Shown: positions 35,601 to 48,340, numbered from the stretch's first letter. The stretch: 64,000 bases of DNA from Paenibacillus sp. L3-i20 (GCF_022180385.2 NZ_BQME02000001.1:2005678-2069677); one strand, 5' to 3'. The notes: generated by a model from the sequence alone, not told the origin. Program-made: numbers and translations.

Positions 35601-35756
35601 GGCCTACTGGCATGGCACGCACCCGATGGTAACAAGCGAAGAGGTGTTGGTGTAGCTAATACAGATTATCGCCTGAAGCAATTGTTTGGAGTGGGGCTAC
35701 GTATAGAGAGTGCTGTTGGCAAAGGCACAACCGTTTCATTTGTTGTCAGGAAATAA
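32628..35756 (+). CDS. Hybrid sensor kinase with two kinase modules and an internal receiver
   Basis: A 1042-residue protein. A signal-anchor helix (about 12-30) is followed by an extracellular jelly-roll domain (about 45-205) like 7TMR-DISMED, then about seven helices (210-425, 7TMR-DISM). Next come HisKA with His449 (NTSHELRNPLHGM), an ATPase domain (N box LLNLLHNAVKF, GLGLGLSISRQL), a receiver with Asp764 (LLITDVMMPH), and a second LytS/YesM-type kinase module with His855 (QIEPHFLFNTLGA) and its own ATPase (IENAVKHGLL). No DNA-binding domain is present, so it must pass phosphate to another protein. The gene is monocistronic. Ribosome binding is weak at both the 32628 and 32652 ATG codons. 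Confidence 0.88.
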   Translation: MTRAYFKSMKKRKITLIIVIFLLILTGIRSVWLQLQHSPAHANATNGQLDLQEWDWSVEPKLTLNGEWVFYPYQLVEPIVNHPHGERVSGESRFITLPSNWRKALNEDTNSAYGFASYRLQIQVKSNDSQQYRIRMPAIPASSALFVNGELLAQSGQPAERAANYITGNVPYSATFAAKHGFVDIIIQVANFDDRIMSGIMQPIKFGTEEAMNRAYLFSVGTQLAVCLILFMHIIYAVVLFFIGARHRALIPFTLMIFCATITILIDDERILSDWFSVDYEWTWKLYYLSFLGVAACMFHYTINLLQKPMMLRWIWWYTALCVVYAIFVLLFPARLLSYVEPLHASLVIIPFFIVPILSVLDIRRGNSDMIFILLGAVAIMTNVVWGIVKNSGAIQSSYYPVDTIAAFVSLALYWFRRFFRTSEATAKLTERLRAEDKRKDEFLVNTSHELRNPLHGMLSIAQSVIDSGTVYDEENNRARMKLLVLVGKRMSYMLNDLMDLTRFKENRIRLQQTNVQLQTVSAGVLDMLRFMIDGKPIQLINRVPEGLPAVYADENRLIQILLNLLHNAVKFTRGGEISITASYKDGKIHISVSDTGVGMDEATIAKIFEPYEQGDVSMTGSVTGLGLGLSISRQLVELHQGTLTVKSVEGTGSTFTFTLPCAEQSASISEQIEAGEEGNVIPNILSELQVTSDSVAAGQYKSESISIVSYARPRLLIVDDDPVNLTVLKSVLSEERYEIVTTTNGEEALKLLDSGIWDLLITDVMMPHMSGYELSQAVRKQYSYSELPILLLTARNRMEDIETGFRFGANDYITKPVDTMELRSRVRALTEITKAAREQARMEAAWLQAQIEPHFLFNTLGAIVALSEIDIDRMRSLLLVFGDYLRASFGFHNAEQLVPLQQELELVRAYLTIEIARFEERISVEWDIDEEEFLLIPPLSIQPLIENAVKHGLLARAMGGTIRIRVRHFVDYAEIFVQDDGVGMEEEILNGLLAWHAPDGNKRRGVGVANTDYRLKQLFGVGLRIESAVGKGTTVSFVVRK

Positions 35757-35759
35757 AAT

Positions 35760-35801
35760 AGAGGTGGGGCGCTCTAATGATAGAGGCACCACCTCTTTGT
35801 T
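35760..35801 (+). terminator. Terminator of the hybrid kinase gene
   Basis: AGAGGTGG pairs with CCACCTCT, with an inner GCGCTCT/AGAGGC pairing, followed by TTGTT. It begins 4 bases after the stop. Confidence 0.8.
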
Positions 35802-35846
35802 CGTGAGTTACGATTATTGATAGTCAATATTTGATAGACGAGATAG

Positions 35847-39988
<4,142 letters not shown>

Positions 39989-41023
39989 ATGAAACCAAAT
40001 GAATTGAACTATAGAATGCCTGCTGAATGGGCAACCCATGAACGAACCTTTATTTCCTGGCCGGTACAGGATTCAATGGTATATCCAGAGCATTATGAGC
40101 AAGTGACTGCCGGTTATGCTGAGATTATTACAGCTATGTCGGAGTTTGAACCAGTAACAGTCATTGTTAATCCTGATGATATGGAGAAGGTTAGCGCTTT
40201 GTTCGCAGGCAATGACGTTGTAAATTGCTTGCCGATTGAGCATAATGATGCTTGGCTTCGTGATAATGGACCTACTTTCCTTCTGAACGAGCAGGACGAG
40301 CTTGCTGGTGTGAACTGGGGCTTCAACGCATGGGGCGGTAAATATTCCCCGTGGGATCTAGATGATGCAGTAGCTCCACAAATATTAAAGCATGTTGGAG
40401 TCAAGCAATTCGATGCTCCGCTTGTGATGGAGGGCGGCTCTATTCATTCCGATGGAGAGGGAACTCTACTTACAACAGAAGAATGTTTGCTCAATACGAA
40501 TCGTAATCCGGAGCTATCACGTGAGCAGATTGAAGCTCATGTAAAGAGTTTCGTAAATGTAAATGAGATCATCTGGCTGAAGCGTGGACTTAGCGGAGAT
40601 GAGACAGATGGACATGTCGATAACATTGCTTGCTTCGCAGCTCCGGGCAAAGTTATTTTGCAAGTATGCAATGATCCTGCGGATGACAATTACGAGATTA
40701 CACAAGAGAACTTGCGCATATTGGAAAATGCAATAGATGCAAAAGGCCGTAAGCTTACGATCATTCCGATCGAGCAGCCGCCACTTAGAGAGTTCGATGG
40801 TCAAAGGCTTACTCTGAGCTACTTGAACTTCTACTTTGTGAATGGGGGCATTATACTGCCAGTATTCGGAGGAGCAGCGGAAGAAACAGATCGCAAAGCA
40901 GAGCAAGTATTAGCTGCAGCATTCCCAGACCGCAAAATCCGCACAGTAAACGGAATGGCAATTATTAGCGAAGGCGGCAATGTCCACTGTACAACACAAC
41001 AGATGCCAGCAGGGCGGACTTAA
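39989..41023 (+). CDS. aguA: Agmatine deiminase
   Basis: A 344-residue guanidino-group-modifying enzyme that converts agmatine to N-carbamoylputrescine and ammonia. Diagnostic segments are DAWLRDNGPTF, LVMEGGSIHSDGEGTLLTTE, LLNTNRNP, GDETDGHVDNIACF with the catalytic His, and GGNVHCTTQQMPA with the nucleophile Cys334. ATG 39974 is in frame, but the GGGGG site follows it and precedes the ATG at 39989 by 8 bases, so the latter is used. aguB follows after 21 bases. Together they make putrescine from arginine-derived agmatine. Confidence 0.95.
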   Translation: MKPNELNYRMPAEWATHERTFISWPVQDSMVYPEHYEQVTAGYAEIITAMSEFEPVTVIVNPDDMEKVSALFAGNDVVNCLPIEHNDAWLRDNGPTFLLNEQDELAGVNWGFNAWGGKYSPWDLDDAVAPQILKHVGVKQFDAPLVMEGGSIHSDGEGTLLTTEECLLNTNRNPELSREQIEAHVKSFVNVNEIIWLKRGLSGDETDGHVDNIACFAAPGKVILQVCNDPADDNYEITQENLRILENAIDAKGRKLTIIPIEQPPLREFDGQRLTLSYLNFYFVNGGIILPVFGGAAEETDRKAEQVLAAAFPDRKIRTVNGMAIISEGGNVHCTTQQMPAGRT

Positions 41024-41044
41024 TAGAAACGGAGGCATACTATA

Positions 41045-41926
41045 ATGATGAGAACAGTAAAGGTTGCAGCTACTCAGATGAGCTGCTCTACAGATAGAGA
41101 TGATAACATTCGTAAAGCGGAAGCGTTGGTACGTGAAGCAGCGAAGCAAGGCGCACAAATTATTTTGCTGCAAGAGCTGTTTGAAACACCGTATTTCTGC
41201 CAAAAGGAAAAGTCGGATTATTATATCCATGCATCAGAGCTTGAAGAAAATGCAGCAATTAATCACTTCCGCAAAGTAGCAAAGGAATTACAGGTTGTAC
41301 TTCCTATCAGCTTCTACGAGAAGAAAAACAATGCTCGATATAATTCCTTAGCGGTTATCGATGCCGACGGTTCAGTGCTTGGCAAATATCGCAAAAGTCA
41401 TATTCCAGACGGTCCAGGTTATGAAGAGAAGTTTTATTTCAACCCAGGCGATACAGGCTTTAAAGTGTGGAATACACGTTATGCGAAGATCGGAATTGGC
41501 GTATGTTGGGATCAGTGGTATCCAGAAGCAGCGCGTTGCATGGCGTTAATGGGTGCAGAAATTTTGTTCTACCCAACTGCAATCGGCTCGGAACCGCAGG
41601 ACGGCTCGATCGATTCCAAAGATCATTGGCAGACTTGTATGCTAGGGCATGCAGCTTGCAACCTTGTCCCTGTCATCGCATCCAATCGAGTTGGCTTGGA
41701 ATCTGATGAAGATTCCAGCATTACGTTCTATGGCTCTTCCTTTATCGCTGGCCCGCAGGGCAACAAGATTGTGGAAGCGGGACGTACGGAGGAAACGGTG
41801 CTAGTTGCCGAATTCGACTTGAATGCGTTAGAAACACAGCGTATTGAGTGGGGGATCTTCCGTGATCGCAGACCTGATCTCTACGGCATCATTGCTTCCT
41901 ATGATGGGGAGCTTCGGATTAAATAA
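41045..41926 (+). CDS. aguB: N-carbamoylputrescine amidase
   Basis: A 293-residue carbon-nitrogen hydrolase (nitrilase superfamily) that converts N-carbamoylputrescine to putrescine, CO2 and ammonia. The catalytic triad is visible: Glu in LLQELFETPYFCQ, Lys in YRKSHIPDGPGY, and Cys154 in GIGVCWDQWYPEAAR. The PYFCQ and HIPDGPGYEEKFYF segments are specific to the AguB subgroup. GGAGG lies 9 bases before the first ATG of an ATGATG pair. It is the second gene of the aguA-aguB operon. Confidence 0.95.
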   Translation: MMRTVKVAATQMSCSTDRDDNIRKAEALVREAAKQGAQIILLQELFETPYFCQKEKSDYYIHASELEENAAINHFRKVAKELQVVLPISFYEKKNNARYNSLAVIDADGSVLGKYRKSHIPDGPGYEEKFYFNPGDTGFKVWNTRYAKIGIGVCWDQWYPEAARCMALMGAEILFYPTAIGSEPQDGSIDSKDHWQTCMLGHAACNLVPVIASNRVGLESDEDSSITFYGSSFIAGPQGNKIVEAGRTEETVLVAEFDLNALETQRIEWGIFRDRRPDLYGIIASYDGELRIK

Positions 41927-41930
41927 AAGA

Positions 41931-42013
41931 GAAGAAGCCTTCGTATGAGCTTCGCAGCTACGGTATCCACATAGGGAATCCGTAAAGCGAAGCCACCGGA
42001 GGCTTCTTTTTTT
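41931..42013 (+). terminator. Large terminator of the agu operon
   Basis: GAAGAAGCCT pairs with AGGCTTCTTT, enclosing a second stem in which GCTTCGC pairs with GCGAAGC and ACGG with CCGT. It is followed by a run of T. The 83-base folded size is unusually large for a simple terminator. Confidence 0.85.
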
Positions 42014-42115
42014 GGTTTAATTTCACTAAACGAGTTAATAAAAATACGTTCTTATCAGGAGCTTCCATAACCGCAATATGACCTGCTTCAGATGGGAAAG
42101 GCGTTCTAATCCATC

Positions 42116-42976
42116 TTATTTCTTAATAATCGGCACCCAAATCTCCGTCTTGTAATCATCGGCAAAGATGTCTCCGGAGTCATAAACCTCCATATCAGGT
42201 CCGCCGGAATGCTCAAAGCCTGTAGCTGGGAACCACTCTTGGTACACACGTGCGATTGTTTTTTGTAATGTTGTTGGAACTGGACCAATGTTAGTGAAGA
42301 CCGCCCATTTCAATGCTGGGACCTCACGAATCGTATACGTTTCGGATGTTGCGTTAGCTTTTGCTCTACAGGCAATCATATAAGAAAACTCTTCCGTGTC
42401 GAAGTTCATGTCGAAGCAGATACCAAGCGACTTGTCGTCTACTGCCATGTCCATCAGTTCGTCTACCGTTCCATTCTGGTTTGATTCTTCCCAGAAACGA
42501 GGTATGTTTTGTAAGTTTTCGCCGTTCTTGCAAGTCGTATGCAACATCTTTCCGATTACTGTAAATGTTGGTTTTTCTTCAATTCGATAATCCATTTCTT
42601 TGTCCCCCTTTAGTGATAGGTTAAAGGTGATACGGGGAAAGGCCTTTAAATTAACGCCTTCGATCCGAGCTTCTGATGGAGTAATGCCATGAATTTTTCG
42701 AAATGCTTTGGAGAAAGACTCAGGCGAGTCATAGCCATATTTCAAAGAGAGGTCTAGTACTTTAATAGCAGTGGCAGCCAGCTCCTGCGCGGCGAGCGTT
42801 AGCTTGCGTTTTCTTATATACTCGGCAACCGTAAATCCAGTGAGCATCTGAAACATACGTTGAAAATGAAAGGTAGACATACACGCAACCTTGGCAATCT
42901 CTTCGATATTCAGCCTTTCCTCCATTTGCGTTTCCATATAATCTAGTGCGTCTTTTAGTTTAATAAGCGATTCCAA
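42116..42976 (-). CDS. AraC-family regulator with GyrI-like effector domain
   Basis: A 286-residue regulator. Residues about 5-105 hold the two AraC helix-turn-helix motifs: LNIEEIAKVACMSTFHFQRM and VLDLSLKYGYDSPESFSKAF followed by HGITPSEAR. Residues about 125-286 form a GyrI-like (SOUL/BmrR-type) effector-binding domain (DYRIEEKPTFTVIGKML, ending TEIWVPIIKK), which binds hydrophobic or cationic compounds in Rob and BmrR. A GTG at 42985 is possible, but GGGAGG lies 8 bases before the TTG at 42976. It is convergent with the agu operon and has no obvious target next to it. Confidence 0.88.
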   Translation of the reverse strand: MESLIKLKDALDYMETQMEERLNIEEIAKVACMSTFHFQRMFQMLTGFTVAEYIRKRKLTLAAQELAATAIKVLDLSLKYGYDSPESFSKAFRKIHGITPSEARIEGVNLKAFPRITFNLSLKGDKEMDYRIEEKPTFTVIGKMLHTTCKNGENLQNIPRFWEESNQNGTVDELMDMAVDDKSLGICFDMNFDTEEFSYMIACRAKANATSETYTIREVPALKWAVFTNIGPVPTTLQKTIARVYQEWFPATGFEHSGGPDMEVYDSGDIFADDYKTEIWVPIIKK

Positions 42977-42985
42977 CCGTATCAC

Positions 42986-43301
42986 CTCCCTATGTCAGTT
43001 ATCGTATCATTTGTCATTTGGTTGTTCCTGTCATTCCGTGCTTTTGTTGAACAGGTATCTGTTTATGTTGTATAGGGATTGTTTGTAGTTGGGAAGCAAT
43101 CCATGCAGTCACGCGTATTTACTAAGCATGTCCAATCCGTTGCTAATATTTGTTATGCAATGGGTTTGATATGCTCAGTGCTTCTTATGTAATCATTCGC
43201 GGGGTGCAGAGGAAATGATTTATTAATCATTTATAATTCGAAAATAGTATACCATGGATGGGATTGTTCATGAATGCATTCGCAAATTGGAGGAGTGCAA
43301 C
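42986..43301. other. Gene-free stretch before the HNH gene
   Basis: These 316 bases are AT-rich and non-coding as far as can be seen. An in-frame ATG at 43254 extends the next gene, but it has no ribosome binding site. No clear promoter, repeat or terminator was found. Confidence 0.4.
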
Positions 43302-44111
43302 TTGTCTTTTTCACCTTTTAATAAAAGAGAATCGTTTTATAAAGCGGAAGCTACATGCTATACTCAAATCATGAATATACAACACTCGGAAATGAAAGAA
43401 CAACCCAATGGCGAGTCAAAGCGGTGCTCCGCTTGCGGAGCAATTAAGCCGCTTGGTGATTTCCTTCGGAGAACAGGCAGGAGATCGGGAAGACATAGTA
43501 GGCGAGGGACATGCCGATCATGCCGACAACCGGCGACTGCAGCTCCTTCTGCTTCGAGAGAAGTGCTTGCGAAAGCATCGGAATCACAGGCAGTTGTGGT
43601 CGAATCTGCTGCAAGCGCAACGCTTGCATCTCGCAAAAAGCCTGCACGCAAGCGCAGAAGAGGCAACAGTGTGCCTGGTCGACAAGCGACAGCCGAAGTT
43701 GCGGCATCACCCCCGCGAAGAGAAAAGGAAAGTCCCTCCGACGTATCGTTCCTTAAACCAACCGGAGGGGGCTTTATTCGAATGCGCGGAAAGACGGATA
43801 ACGGACGCCGCTGGTATCAGGAAATTGAACCGGAATTGGCCTATGTGTTGGTCAAGGAGGGTGCTGCTGTTGTCGTAAACCGTCACACTATTCGCCGTTT
43901 ATATAGCAACAAAGAGTTTAGGTTGTTGATTCTGACACGAGACAACTACACATGCCGATTCTGTGGGAAATACGGGGATACTATTGATCATGAGCTACCT
44001 CGTGCCAAAGGCGGACATACGACCCCAGTTAACTGCATCTGCGCTTGTTATGAATGTAATCAGTTGAAGGCAAATCGCGATGTTGACGAGTTTATGCGAG
44101 CGATGGATTAG
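43302..44111 (+). CDS. HNH endonuclease with N-terminal zinc ribbon
   Basis: A 269-residue protein. An N-terminal zinc ribbon has two Cys pairs (RCSACGAIKPLGDF, then GTCRSCRQ). A long Ala/Arg/Lys-rich linker (about residues 75-150) is GC-rich at the DNA level, unlike its surroundings. The C-terminal HNH domain reads LTRDNYTCRFCGKYGDTIDH, then PVNCICACYECNQLKANRD, with CxxC pairs and the His-Asn-His residues. GGAGGAG lies 6 bases before the TTG at 43302; the ATG at 43254 lacks such a site. No mobile-element or restriction genes lie next to it. Nicking or cutting of DNA is likely, but the target is unknown. Confidence 0.75.
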   Translation: MSFSPFNKRESFYKAEATCYTQIMNIQHSEMKEQPNGESKRCSACGAIKPLGDFLRRTGRRSGRHSRRGTCRSCRQPATAAPSASREVLAKASESQAVVVESAASATLASRKKPARKRRRGNSVPGRQATAEVAASPPRREKESPSDVSFLKPTGGGFIRMRGKTDNGRRWYQEIEPELAYVLVKEGAAVVVNRHTIRRLYSNKEFRLLILTRDNYTCRFCGKYGDTIDHELPRAKGGHTTPVNCICACYECNQLKANRDVDEFMRAMD

Positions 44112-44253
44112 CACAATGAAGAGTATTAGATGGACACCGGAAGCGAACATGATGTTCGAGCGCCATTTCTGATACTATATCAAGGTAAGTGCGCACGGAC
44201 GTAAACTAATTTCTTGTTTTTCTACTATGTTTGTAATAAGTTGAATTTTCATT

Positions 44254-44267
44254 TGACAACGCTTTCA
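44254..44267. promoter_or_regulatory. Perfect cre site at the YesN/sugar transporter promoter
   Basis: TGACAACGCTTTCA matches the CcpA cre consensus TGWNANCGNTNWCA at all fixed positions. It overlaps TTGACA (44253-44258), a possible -35 box, 132 bases before the next start codon. CcpA binding there would block transcription when glucose is present. Confidence 0.65.
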
Positions 44268-44398
44268 ACTTTTGATCATTTTTTTAGATCAATAATCATG
44301 TTGAACTTATATATTTTGGTTTTGAAGATCGAGAGAAAGGGGTGTAGATGGTAGCCGAGCAAACTAGCTTTATTGACATCAGGAGAGGGGGGACGAGA

Positions 44399-45961
44399 AT
44401 GAAGCTATTGATTATCGATGATGAAGTTATTATTCGAGAGGGACTTAGCACAGTTATTCAGTGGGAAGAGGGTGGATTTACTCTTCTTAAGCCTGCCGCA
44501 TCTGCGGAAGAAGCATTGCTTCGTATTCCGATAGAGCGACCAGATATTATATTGACGGACATTCAGATGACGGGCAAGACAGGGTTAGAGCTAGCTAGTG
44601 AAGTGAAGAGGGATTATCCACTTACTGAAATCGTTATTTTGTCGGGGTACGAGGAGTTTGCTTATGCTCAGCAAGCGATTCGTGAGGGAATTAGCGACTA
44701 TTTATTGAAAACAAGCCGTCCAGCGGATATTATGGCGGCTGCTTTGCGTGCAAAGAAGAGAATAGCTGACAAACGTATTGCAATGATAGAGGGACAGGCT
44801 CATCAGACAGCGTTCCGCTCGAAGCTGCTAGAACGATTATTACGTGGCGATCAGCCCATTACGGAACGAGAAGCTGAAGAAGTCCTTCTTCATTATCCTG
44901 AGCTTCGTATCGCTTCAGCGTGGGAATCACTTGAGCTGTGGCTTGTTACTTCTGCTGGTATGATGACCATCCCTTCGAAGACTAGAGCTGAGCTTGCGGA
45001 CGTGGACAATATTTTACATGTGACAGAGGACTGCGCAGTACTCGACTGGGATACGGGCTGGCTTCTTATTTTTCGTGCGGGACAACCTGGTGCGAAGCGG
45101 ACAATTCGTTCAGCGATTGAACGAGCAGAGCGTGCGATGGATCAACGTTATTTTGCTGCTGCTGGCAAGCCCGTGAAGAGCTTAGTAGAGCTTAGGGAAT
45201 CGCTAAAGACAGCAGAGCAGACCGCAGCATTTCACTGGATTACAGGGAATTCCAGTATGGTAACATACGAGGAAATTAAACATCGTAAAGGCATGCGTAC
45301 TGTATGTACAGAGGAAGAAGAGAAAGTTCTTATTGCTGTATTGCGAAGTGCAGACAAGGATCGATTATGTACGTGGATGGCTAACACGCTTGAAATGATT
45401 AGACATGATTTAGAAGTAACACCAGGCTCCATGACATCATTCCTCCATTCCTTCCTAGTTGCTGGTTTCCGTTGGCTAGAGCGAGGGGCTGTTTCTGTTG
45501 GAAAATCCTTACCGAAGCTGTCTCAGCTTGAACAACTCGACATGAAGCAACTTTCCGTTAAGCCCGAACAATTGGTTATACAAATTTTATCAGCCATTAC
45601 AGTACAATACGAGCAAGTAGTTGGTGGGAAAAGTGGCCGAAACACAACTATCGAGCGCACGCTTACTTATATAAGAGAACATCTGGATCAAAGCTTAACC
45701 CTTTCCCAAGTTGCCGCTTCTGTTCATATGAATCCCAATTATTTCAGTGAGTTATTTAAGAAGGAAACAGGGAAAAACTATATTGAATTCGTCACCGAGG
45801 CAAGAATAGAATGGGCGATAAGGCTCCTAAGAGAAACACCTGCAAAAGTTAGCGAGATTGCTAAGCGGGTAGGCTATGAGGATATGAAACATTTTAATAG
45901 ACTTTTTAAGCGATACACGGGAGAAACGCCTTCTTATTTCCGTAATGAGGTAAATCGGTGA
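44399..45961 (+). CDS. YesN-type response regulator (receiver plus AraC DNA-binding domain)
   Basis: A 520-residue regulator. The receiver domain (about 1-120) starts MKLLIIDDE, has Asp54 in IILTDIQMTG, and the conserved Lys in YLLKTS. A long middle region (about 150-410) of mixed helices follows, as is usual in Paenibacillus YesN proteins. The C-terminal AraC domain has LTLSQVAASVHMNPNYFSEL and VSEIAKRVGYEDMKHFNRLF, then GETPSYFRNE. GGAGAGGGGGG precedes the ATG at 44399; longer frames run through it. It is followed at 92 bases by a sugar ABC importer, but the usual YesM-type kinase is not beside it. Confidence 0.9.
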   Translation: MKLLIIDDEVIIREGLSTVIQWEEGGFTLLKPAASAEEALLRIPIERPDIILTDIQMTGKTGLELASEVKRDYPLTEIVILSGYEEFAYAQQAIREGISDYLLKTSRPADIMAAALRAKKRIADKRIAMIEGQAHQTAFRSKLLERLLRGDQPITEREAEEVLLHYPELRIASAWESLELWLVTSAGMMTIPSKTRAELADVDNILHVTEDCAVLDWDTGWLLIFRAGQPGAKRTIRSAIERAERAMDQRYFAAAGKPVKSLVELRESLKTAEQTAAFHWITGNSSMVTYEEIKHRKGMRTVCTEEEEKVLIAVLRSADKDRLCTWMANTLEMIRHDLEVTPGSMTSFLHSFLVAGFRWLERGAVSVGKSLPKLSQLEQLDMKQLSVKPEQLVIQILSAITVQYEQVVGGKSGRNTTIERTLTYIREHLDQSLTLSQVAASVHMNPNYFSELFKKETGKNYIEFVTEARIEWAIRLLRETPAKVSEIAKRVGYEDMKHFNRLFKRYTGETPSYFRNEVNR

Positions 45962-46053
45962 ATTTTGACCCCCTAACACCTGAATTATCCCCCCTACGAC
46001 ATGTTCGGCATAGAAACTATACTTGAGTTACATTACCGAGGGGGGACTTACTT

Positions 46054-47388
46054 ATGAAGAAGAGACTTACATTAGTTGTAACGCTTATTACATTAATATC
46101 CCTGCTAGTCGCTGCGTGCGGCGATAACAAAACAAACACAGGCACAGGAACAAATAAGCCAGCAGAAGGCGGCAAAGAAGAGAAAGTAAAATTAACGGTA
46201 TGGCATAACTTTGCAGGCGACGACTTGCGTGCAAAAGCGGTCAGAGGTCTTATTGACGAGTACAAAAAAGCTAATCCTAACGTCGAGCTAGATGCACAAG
46301 CGATTCCAGTTGACGGCTACCGTCAACGTTTGAGTACAGTCGCAGCAGCTAATGAAATGCCAGACGTATTTTTCGTATATGCAGGCAGCCAGTCCCAAGA
46401 ATTTTTTGATGCTGGATTGTTGCAACCGATTACACCGCTAGCTGAGAAAAACCCAGACTGGAAAAACAACTTCATGGACGGTGCATTTGATCGCTTCACA
46501 TTCGAGCCGAATCAAATCTACTCCGCTCCGATCGGATTGTCCGCTACATCTTTCCTTTACTACAACAAAGACTTGTTCGAGCAAAATGGCGTTACAGTGC
46601 CAACTACATGGGCTGAAATGATGACAGCTGTAAAAGTATTTAACGAAAAAGGTATTACACCAATTGCACTAGGAAACAAAGCACCATGGGTCGCACAATC
46701 GACAATTATTGGTTCGCTTGCTGATCGTGTTACTGGAACAGACTGGTTTATGAAAGCGGTTAAAGGCGAAGCTTCGTTCGAAGACAAAGTATTCGTAGAC
46801 GCTCTTGGCAAGTTCAAGGAGCTAGCTGACAACAAAGCGTTCCAAGAAGGTGCGAACAGCATCGACAATACACAAGCAGAGCAATACTTCGTGCAAGGCA
46901 AAGCAGCTATGATGGTGAGCGGTGCTTGGACACTTACGAACCTTGCTGCTTCCGCAACAGCTGAGCAAGTAGCTCCAATTGAAGTAACAACACTTCCGAC
47001 AATCGAAGGCGGAGCTGGTGAAGCTGGTACGATCTCTGGTGGTCCAGGCGCAGGCTTCGCACTAAGCAAGAAGACTTCAGGTGCTGCAAAAGACGCAGCT
47101 CTTGACCTAATCTACGCGATTAGTGGTCCAGATGGTCAAAAGGCAATTGCAGAGAGCAACTCCATGGTTATGTACAAAATGGATCTTGCTAACTCTAAAG
47201 TTAGCCCATTGTACTTGAAAGCTTTCAACGTAGCTATGAACGCAAAAATTACACCTGTATATGATGCTTATCTGTCCGCTGAAGCTGGCGAAACCATTAA
47301 TAATGGTCTACAGGAGCTCATGATGGGCGGCAAGCCAGAAGACGTTGCGAAGAAGGTGCAAGAAGCACAAGCAAGGTCGACGAAGTAA
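46054..47388 (+). CDS. Sugar ABC transporter substrate-binding lipoprotein
   Basis: A 444-residue family-1 extracellular binding protein. A signal peptide ends at the lipobox LVAAC (Cys22), followed by a Thr/Gly/Lys linker. The mature protein starts VKLTVWHNFAGDDLR and has RLSTVAAANEMPDVFFVYAG, GLSATSFLYYNKDLFEQNG and YFVQGKAAMMVSGAWTL, all typical of oligosaccharide- or glycoside-binding members. The strong GAGGGGGG site and a stem-loop after the gene fit high expression relative to the permeases. It is presumably induced by the YesN-type regulator upstream. The sugar is unknown; no glycosidase is present to indicate it. Confidence 0.92.
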   Translation: MKKRLTLVVTLITLISLLVAACGDNKTNTGTGTNKPAEGGKEEKVKLTVWHNFAGDDLRAKAVRGLIDEYKKANPNVELDAQAIPVDGYRQRLSTVAAANEMPDVFFVYAGSQSQEFFDAGLLQPITPLAEKNPDWKNNFMDGAFDRFTFEPNQIYSAPIGLSATSFLYYNKDLFEQNGVTVPTTWAEMMTAVKVFNEKGITPIALGNKAPWVAQSTIIGSLADRVTGTDWFMKAVKGEASFEDKVFVDALGKFKELADNKAFQEGANSIDNTQAEQYFVQGKAAMMVSGAWTLTNLAASATAEQVAPIEVTTLPTIEGGAGEAGTISGGPGAGFALSKKTSGAAKDAALDLIYAISGPDGQKAIAESNSMVMYKMDLANSKVSPLYLKAFNVAMNAKITPVYDAYLSAEAGETINNGLQELMMGGKPEDVAKKVQEAQARSTK

Positions 47389-47412
47389 TAAACTCTTAAC
47401 ACCATTATCATA

Positions 47413-47436
47413 ACGCGCACCGTCCGCGGTGCGCGT
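47413..47436 (+). terminator. Intercistronic stem-loop after the binding protein gene
   Basis: ACGCGCACCG pairs perfectly with CGGTGCGCGT around a 4-base loop, with no T run. It probably protects the binding-protein mRNA end or partly attenuates transcription. Confidence 0.75.
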
Positions 47437-47467
47437 CGTGATATAGAATTAGAAGGAGGCTGTCGCC

Positions 47468-48340
47468 ATGCTAACATCAGTGCGCACCCGAAGCTTCGTC
47501 GCCCTGGCGCTGCTTCCTGCATTACTCATTTTTCTAGTATTTGCGATAATCCCGATTATATGGTCGGCATATTACGGTTTCTTCGATTGGAAGGGCCTTG
47601 GTGCAGCTAAGTTTATCGGATTTGAAAACTATACTACGATGCTGCAAGATGAGATTTTCTGGAGAGCACTCAAAAATAATATGATTCTTGTCGTATCGGC
47701 TATTGTTGGTCAAGTGCCGATCGCACTTCTACTTGCATTGCTGCTACTGAAAAACACATTTTTTAACCGCGTGATTCGTTCAGCTGTATTTATGCCGATG
47801 GTTCTATCAACAGTTGTTGTTGGTCTTATCTGGGGTTATATTTATCACCCACAAATTGGCCTGCTCAACACATTTCTAGAGATGGTTGGTTTAGACTCTT
47901 GGACTCGTGCATGGCTGTCAGATCCAAAGATCAACATGTTTGCCGTATCCATTCCGATCAACTGGGCAAACATTGGGCCGTATTTAATTATCTTTATCGC
48001 TGCGCTTCAGAATATCTCTTCCGAGGTGAATGATGCAGCTAAGATTGACGGAGCAGTTGGTTATCGTAAGCTGGTTTCTGTAACACTACCGATGGTATGG
48101 GATACAGTCATTGTTACGATCGTACTTTGTATTTCGGGAAGCTTGAAGGCGTTCGACCATGTCATCGTTATGACAGGTGGAGGCCCTGCACAATCTACGG
48201 AGCTTCTTGCTACGTACATGTACAATAACACCTTCGATGTTTATCGCTACGGTTACGGGTCAGCCGTTTCAACTATGATCATTCTGATCAGCGCCTTGCT
48301 CATAGGTCTGAACTATATCATCACGAAAAGACGGAGCTAA
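47468..48340 (+). CDS. Sugar ABC transporter permease, MalF/UgpA type
   Basis: A 290-residue membrane protein with six helices. The EAA loop that contacts the ATPase is EVNDAAKIDGAVGYRKLVSV. The N-terminal FVALALLPALLIFLVFAIIP and SAYYGFFDWKG segments are typical of MalF-like subunits. GAAGGAGG lies 8 bases before the ATG. It is the second transporter gene, downstream of the binding protein. No ATPase gene follows in this operon; such importers often share a common MsmX-type ATPase encoded elsewhere. Confidence 0.93.
   Translation: MLTSVRTRSFVALALLPALLIFLVFAIIPIIWSAYYGFFDWKGLGAAKFIGFENYTTMLQDEIFWRALKNNMILVVSAIVGQVPIALLLALLLLKNTFFNRVIRSAVFMPMVLSTVVVGLIWGYIYHPQIGLLNTFLEMVGLDSWTRAWLSDPKINMFAVSIPINWANIGPYLIIFIAALQNISSEVNDAAKIDGAVGYRKLVSVTLPMVWDTVIVTIVLCISGSLKAFDHVIVMTGGGPAQSTELLATYMYNNTFDVYRYGYGSAVSTMIILISALLIGLNYIITKRRS

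Noticed and set aside
43408-43878. Alternative frames over the HNH linker
   Set aside because: They come from the GC-rich, stop-poor linker; only the frame with zinc ribbon and HNH motifs makes sense.
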